Of a stretch of 64,000 nucleotides of DNA, positions 61,925 through 64,000 are shown piece after piece. Position numbers and translations under genes: made by a program. Within the stretch, counting starts at the first letter, position 1. Each line of letters opens with the position of its first letter. The notes beneath the pieces are model-generated. The model saw only the letters and a program-made list of their open reading frames with translations. It did not search any database and was not told where the DNA came from. Origin of the DNA: Algimonas ampicilliniresistens (GTDB lineage: Bacteria > Pseudomonadota > Alphaproteobacteria > Caulobacterales > Maricaulaceae); contig NZ_BSNK01000001.1 in the NCBI RefSeq assembly GCF_030159955.1, forward strand, positions 1,426,001-1,490,000, written 5' to 3'.

Positions 61925-62587
61925 GTGCAGACGGCTGTTATCGTCTTTCCCGCCTCCAATTGTGATCGCGATGCCGCGACCGCGCTGGAAAAGCTGACTG
62001 GGAAAGCACCCCGCATGGTCTGGCATAATGACCCGATCATTCCGGACGATGTAAGGTTCGTGGTTGTCCCCGGTGGGTTTTCCTATGGCGACTATCTCCG
62101 GTCAGGCGCCATCGCTGCGAACTCACCCGTCATTCAAGACTTAAAACGTAAGGCTGAAGCCGGACTACCCGTTCTCGGTATTTGTAACGGATTTCAAATC
62201 CTGACAGAGGCTCGGATGCTGCCCGGCGCGCTGATGCGCAACACGAACCAAAAGTTTGTCTGCCGGATTAGTCGGCTCCGTCTCGCCAACGCCAAGACAC
62301 GGTTCACCAAGCGCTACGACGCAAAGAATGAAATCGACATTCCGGTCGCTCATCATGACGGTAATTTCTTCGCTGATGACGACACGCTTCGCCGCATCGA
62401 AGGCAATGGTCAGGTCGTATTCCGCTATGTCGATAATCCGAATGGCTCGCGCAATGACATTGCCGGGATCGTCAATGAAGCCGGCAATGTTCTCGGCATG
62501 ATGCCGCACCCCGAACGCGCAGTCGACAAGCTGCATGGCGGCACAGACGGCATCCCCCTATTCAAATCCATTCTCGAGTCGTTGTAA
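61925..62587 (+). CDS. purQ: phosphoribosylformylglycinamidine synthase subunit PurQ
   Basis: Glutaminase subunit of FGAM synthase. The 220-residue product starts with GTG and has [12 protein letters not shown], the oxyanion region [15 protein letters not shown], the nucleophile Cys in GICNGFQIL and the His/Glu pair in MMPHPERA. It overlaps purL by one base. Confidence 0.95.
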   Translation: MQTAVIVFPASNCDRDAATALEKLTGKAPRMVWHNDPIIPDDVRFVVVPGGFSYGDYLRSGAIAANSPVIQDLKRKAEAGLPVLGICNGFQILTEARMLPGALMRNTNQKFVCRISRLRLANAKTRFTKRYDAKNEIDIPVAHHDGNFFADDDTLRRIEGNGQVVFRYVDNPNGSRNDIAGIVNEAGNVLGMMPHPERAVDKLHGGTDGIPLFKSILESL

Positions 62588-64000
62588 TGGCCCCAACCAA
62601 ACCAGCTGACGGAATCACTCCTGAAATCGTCGCCGAACACGGCCTGTCCGAGAGCGAATATAAGATCATTCTCGACCGGGTGGGTCGCGAGCCCAACCTG
62701 ACCGAACTCGGTATCTTTTCTGTTATGTGGTCGGAGCATTGTTCTTACAAATCGTCGCGCCGTCACCTTGGCAAGTTTTTGACCAAAAGTGACCGTGTCA
62801 TCCAAGGCCCGGGAGAAAATGCTGGTGTAATCGATATTGATGATGGCGACGCGATCATCTTCAAAATGGAGAGCCACAACCACCCTTCCTACATCGAGCC
62901 TTACCAAGGGGCTGCGACTGGTGTCGGCGGTATCATGCGCGATGTCTTCACAATGGGCGCGCGCCCGATTGCCCTACTGAACGCACTGCGCTTCGGCGCG
63001 CCGGATCATCCCAAGACCAAAAGCTTGGTCGCGGGCGTTGTCGCCGGGATTGGCGGTTACGGAAACTGTGTCGGCGTTCCGACCGTGGGTGGAGAGACCA
63101 ACTTCCACGAAGGGTATAATGGCAACATTCTGGTCAATGCTATGTGCGTTGGCCTCGCCCGAACCGACAATGTTTTCTACTCCGCCGCGAAAGGCGTCGG
63201 CAATCCAATCTTCTATGTTGGATCGAAAACCGGACGTGACGGCATTCACGGCGCAACTATGGCGTCGGCTGAGTTTGATGACGATAGTGATGAAAAACGC
63301 CCGACCGTACAGGTCGGCGACCCCTTCACCGAAAAACTTCTGATCGAAGCCTGCCTTGAGCTCATGGCAACGGATGCGATTATTGCCATCCAGGATATGG
63401 GCGCAGCGGGCCTCACCTCTTCCTCCATCGAAATGGCGGATAAAGGTGGTGTCGGCATCAAGCTTAATCTCGACAAAGTCCCACAACGTGAAGAGGGCAT
63501 GACGCCCTACGAAATGATGCTGTCGGAGAGCCAAGAGCGGATGCTCATGGTGATTCAACCTGGGAAGGAAAAGCTGGCCTTCGACGTGTTCGAAAAATGG
63601 GGGCTGGATGTCGCCAAAATCGGCGTCACAACGGATACGGGCCATCTGGTTTTGACGCACGGCAGGAAAACTGTCTGCGACATTCCGATTTCGCCTCTGG
63701 CGGACGATGCGCCTAATTATGATCGCCCCCACGTCCCGACAGAACCGCGCGATGTGCTAGAGCCACATCAAGTCCCAGAGCCAACCGACTTTAATGACGC
63801 CCTACTCCGCGTCATGACTGATCCCGATATGGCGTCAAAGCGCTGGGTTTGGGAGCAATATGATCGCCACGTCATGGCGGACACGGTCGACAGTAGTCAG
63901 TCTGGTGGAGACGCCGCCATCATCCGCATCCACGGCACCAACAAAGCTATCGCGATTACGACGGATTGTACGCCGCGCTATTGCTACGCCGATCCCGTCG
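62587..64000 (+). CDS. purL: phosphoribosylformylglycinamidine synthase subunit PurL (partial)
   Basis: Synthetase subunit of FGAM synthase; about 471 codons are inside the window and the frame is open at the edge. Full-length small PurL is about 740 residues. Features are [55 protein letters not shown] and [17 protein letters not shown], all PurL signatures. The ATG overlaps the purQ TAA by one base. A 252-codon ORF on the opposite strand (62974-63732) is a shadow. Confidence 0.95.
   Translation, partial: MAPTKPADGITPEIVAEHGLSESEYKIILDRVGREPNLTELGIFSVMWSEHCSYKSSRRHLGKFLTKSDRVIQGPGENAGVIDIDDGDAIIFKMESHNHPSYIEPYQGAATGVGGIMRDVFTMGARPIALLNALRFGAPDHPKTKSLVAGVVAGIGGYGNCVGVPTVGGETNFHEGYNGNILVNAMCVGLARTDNVFYSAAKGVGNPIFYVGSKTGRDGIHGATMASAEFDDDSDEKRPTVQVGDPFTEKLLIEACLELMATDAIIAIQDMGAAGLTSSSIEMADKGGVGIKLNLDKVPQREEGMTPYEMMLSESQERMLMVIQPGKEKLAFDVFEKWGLDVAKIGVTTDTGHLVLTHGRKTVCDIPISPLADDAPNYDRPHVPTEPRDVLEPHQVPEPTDFNDALLRVMTDPDMASKRWVWEQYDRHVMADTVDSSQSGGDAAIIRIHGTNKAIAITTDCTPRYCYADPV

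Noticed and set aside
62974..63732. 252-codon minus-strand ORF
   Set aside because: It is antisense to purL, whose motifs are complete; a shadow of GC-rich codon use.

Overview
The window is chromosomal DNA of an alphaproteobacterium. The evidence is a set of largely alphaproteobacterial families (DUF1476/ATPase-zeta, DUF1285, DUF2336, the MoxR-DUF58-DUF4159 operon, the MidA-PgeF arrangement) and a tRNA-His that ends in A73 with a G1-U72 pair and no encoded G-1, a known alphaproteobacterial peculiarity. Base composition looks moderate (mid-50s % G+C by eye, not computed). Outer-membrane proteins, a Kbp-like stress protein and phenylalanine hydroxylase would suit a free-living, perhaps marine Maricaulales/Hyphomonadaceae-type bacterium, but that placement is a guess.

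Layout. 0-1.8 kb: an EnvZ/OmpR-type sensor kinase (cut by the left edge) and its response regulator, divergent from ilvE. 2.8-8.9 kb: a tight minus-strand run holding a 43-aa membrane protein, a Ca2+/cation exchanger, a PTPS/QueD-like protein, a pteridine-reductase-like SDR, folB, DUF2237, uvrC, a divergent CDP-alcohol phosphatidyltransferase and pgsA. 9-16.9 kb: a Kbp-like BON/LysM protein, a lipoprotein, UbiK, then lgt-midA-pgeF, prs, rplY-pth-ychF. 16.9-20.6 kb (minus): apt, a GST, CCA-adding enzyme, a Nudix hydrolase and DUF1285. 20.6-27.3 kb: the four-gene MoxR/DUF58/DUF4159/VWA-GATase operon. 27.3-30.3 kb: small envelope proteins and queC-queE. 30.3-40.5 kb: recQ, an ABC exporter, radA, cvpA-purF, an SDR, an S9 peptidase. 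40.5-49.9 kb: a self-contained XRE regulator/membrane-protein pair, an alcohol dehydrogenase, yfgM-bamB-der, panB with an acyl-CoA dehydrogenase, a lipoprotein cytochrome c and a beta-barrel protein. 50-56.2 kb: nadK, DUF2336, tRNA-His, an M48 peptidase, phhA, an OmpA protein with cysteine repeats, tRNA-Lys. 56.2-64 kb: queA-tgt, two cyclophilins, coaD, DUF1476, then purC-purS-purQ-purL (purL runs off the right edge).

The genes form recognisable modules. Queuosine synthesis is spread over three loci (a PTPS-like gene, queE-queC, queA-tgt). Purine synthesis has purF with cvpA and the purCSQL cluster. Envelope biogenesis is represented by lgt, bamB/yfgM, M48, OmpA and the MoxR operon. Start and stop codons overlap by 1-4 bases at many junctions, so translational coupling is common.

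I see no CRISPR array, insertion sequence, prophage, integrase or defence island. The window is mostly housekeeping. The most unusual points are: a Tgt whose zinc site has lost two of three cysteines; a PTPS/QueD homologue without the catalytic cysteine; a PgsA paralogue in which only the four metal-binding aspartates of the family motif survive; the MoxR envelope operon with unequal VWA domains; an XRE/membrane pair whose dyad overlaps its own promoter; an OmpA protein with three Cys-containing repeats; a 43-aa membrane protein; and a three-hairpin region before rplY.
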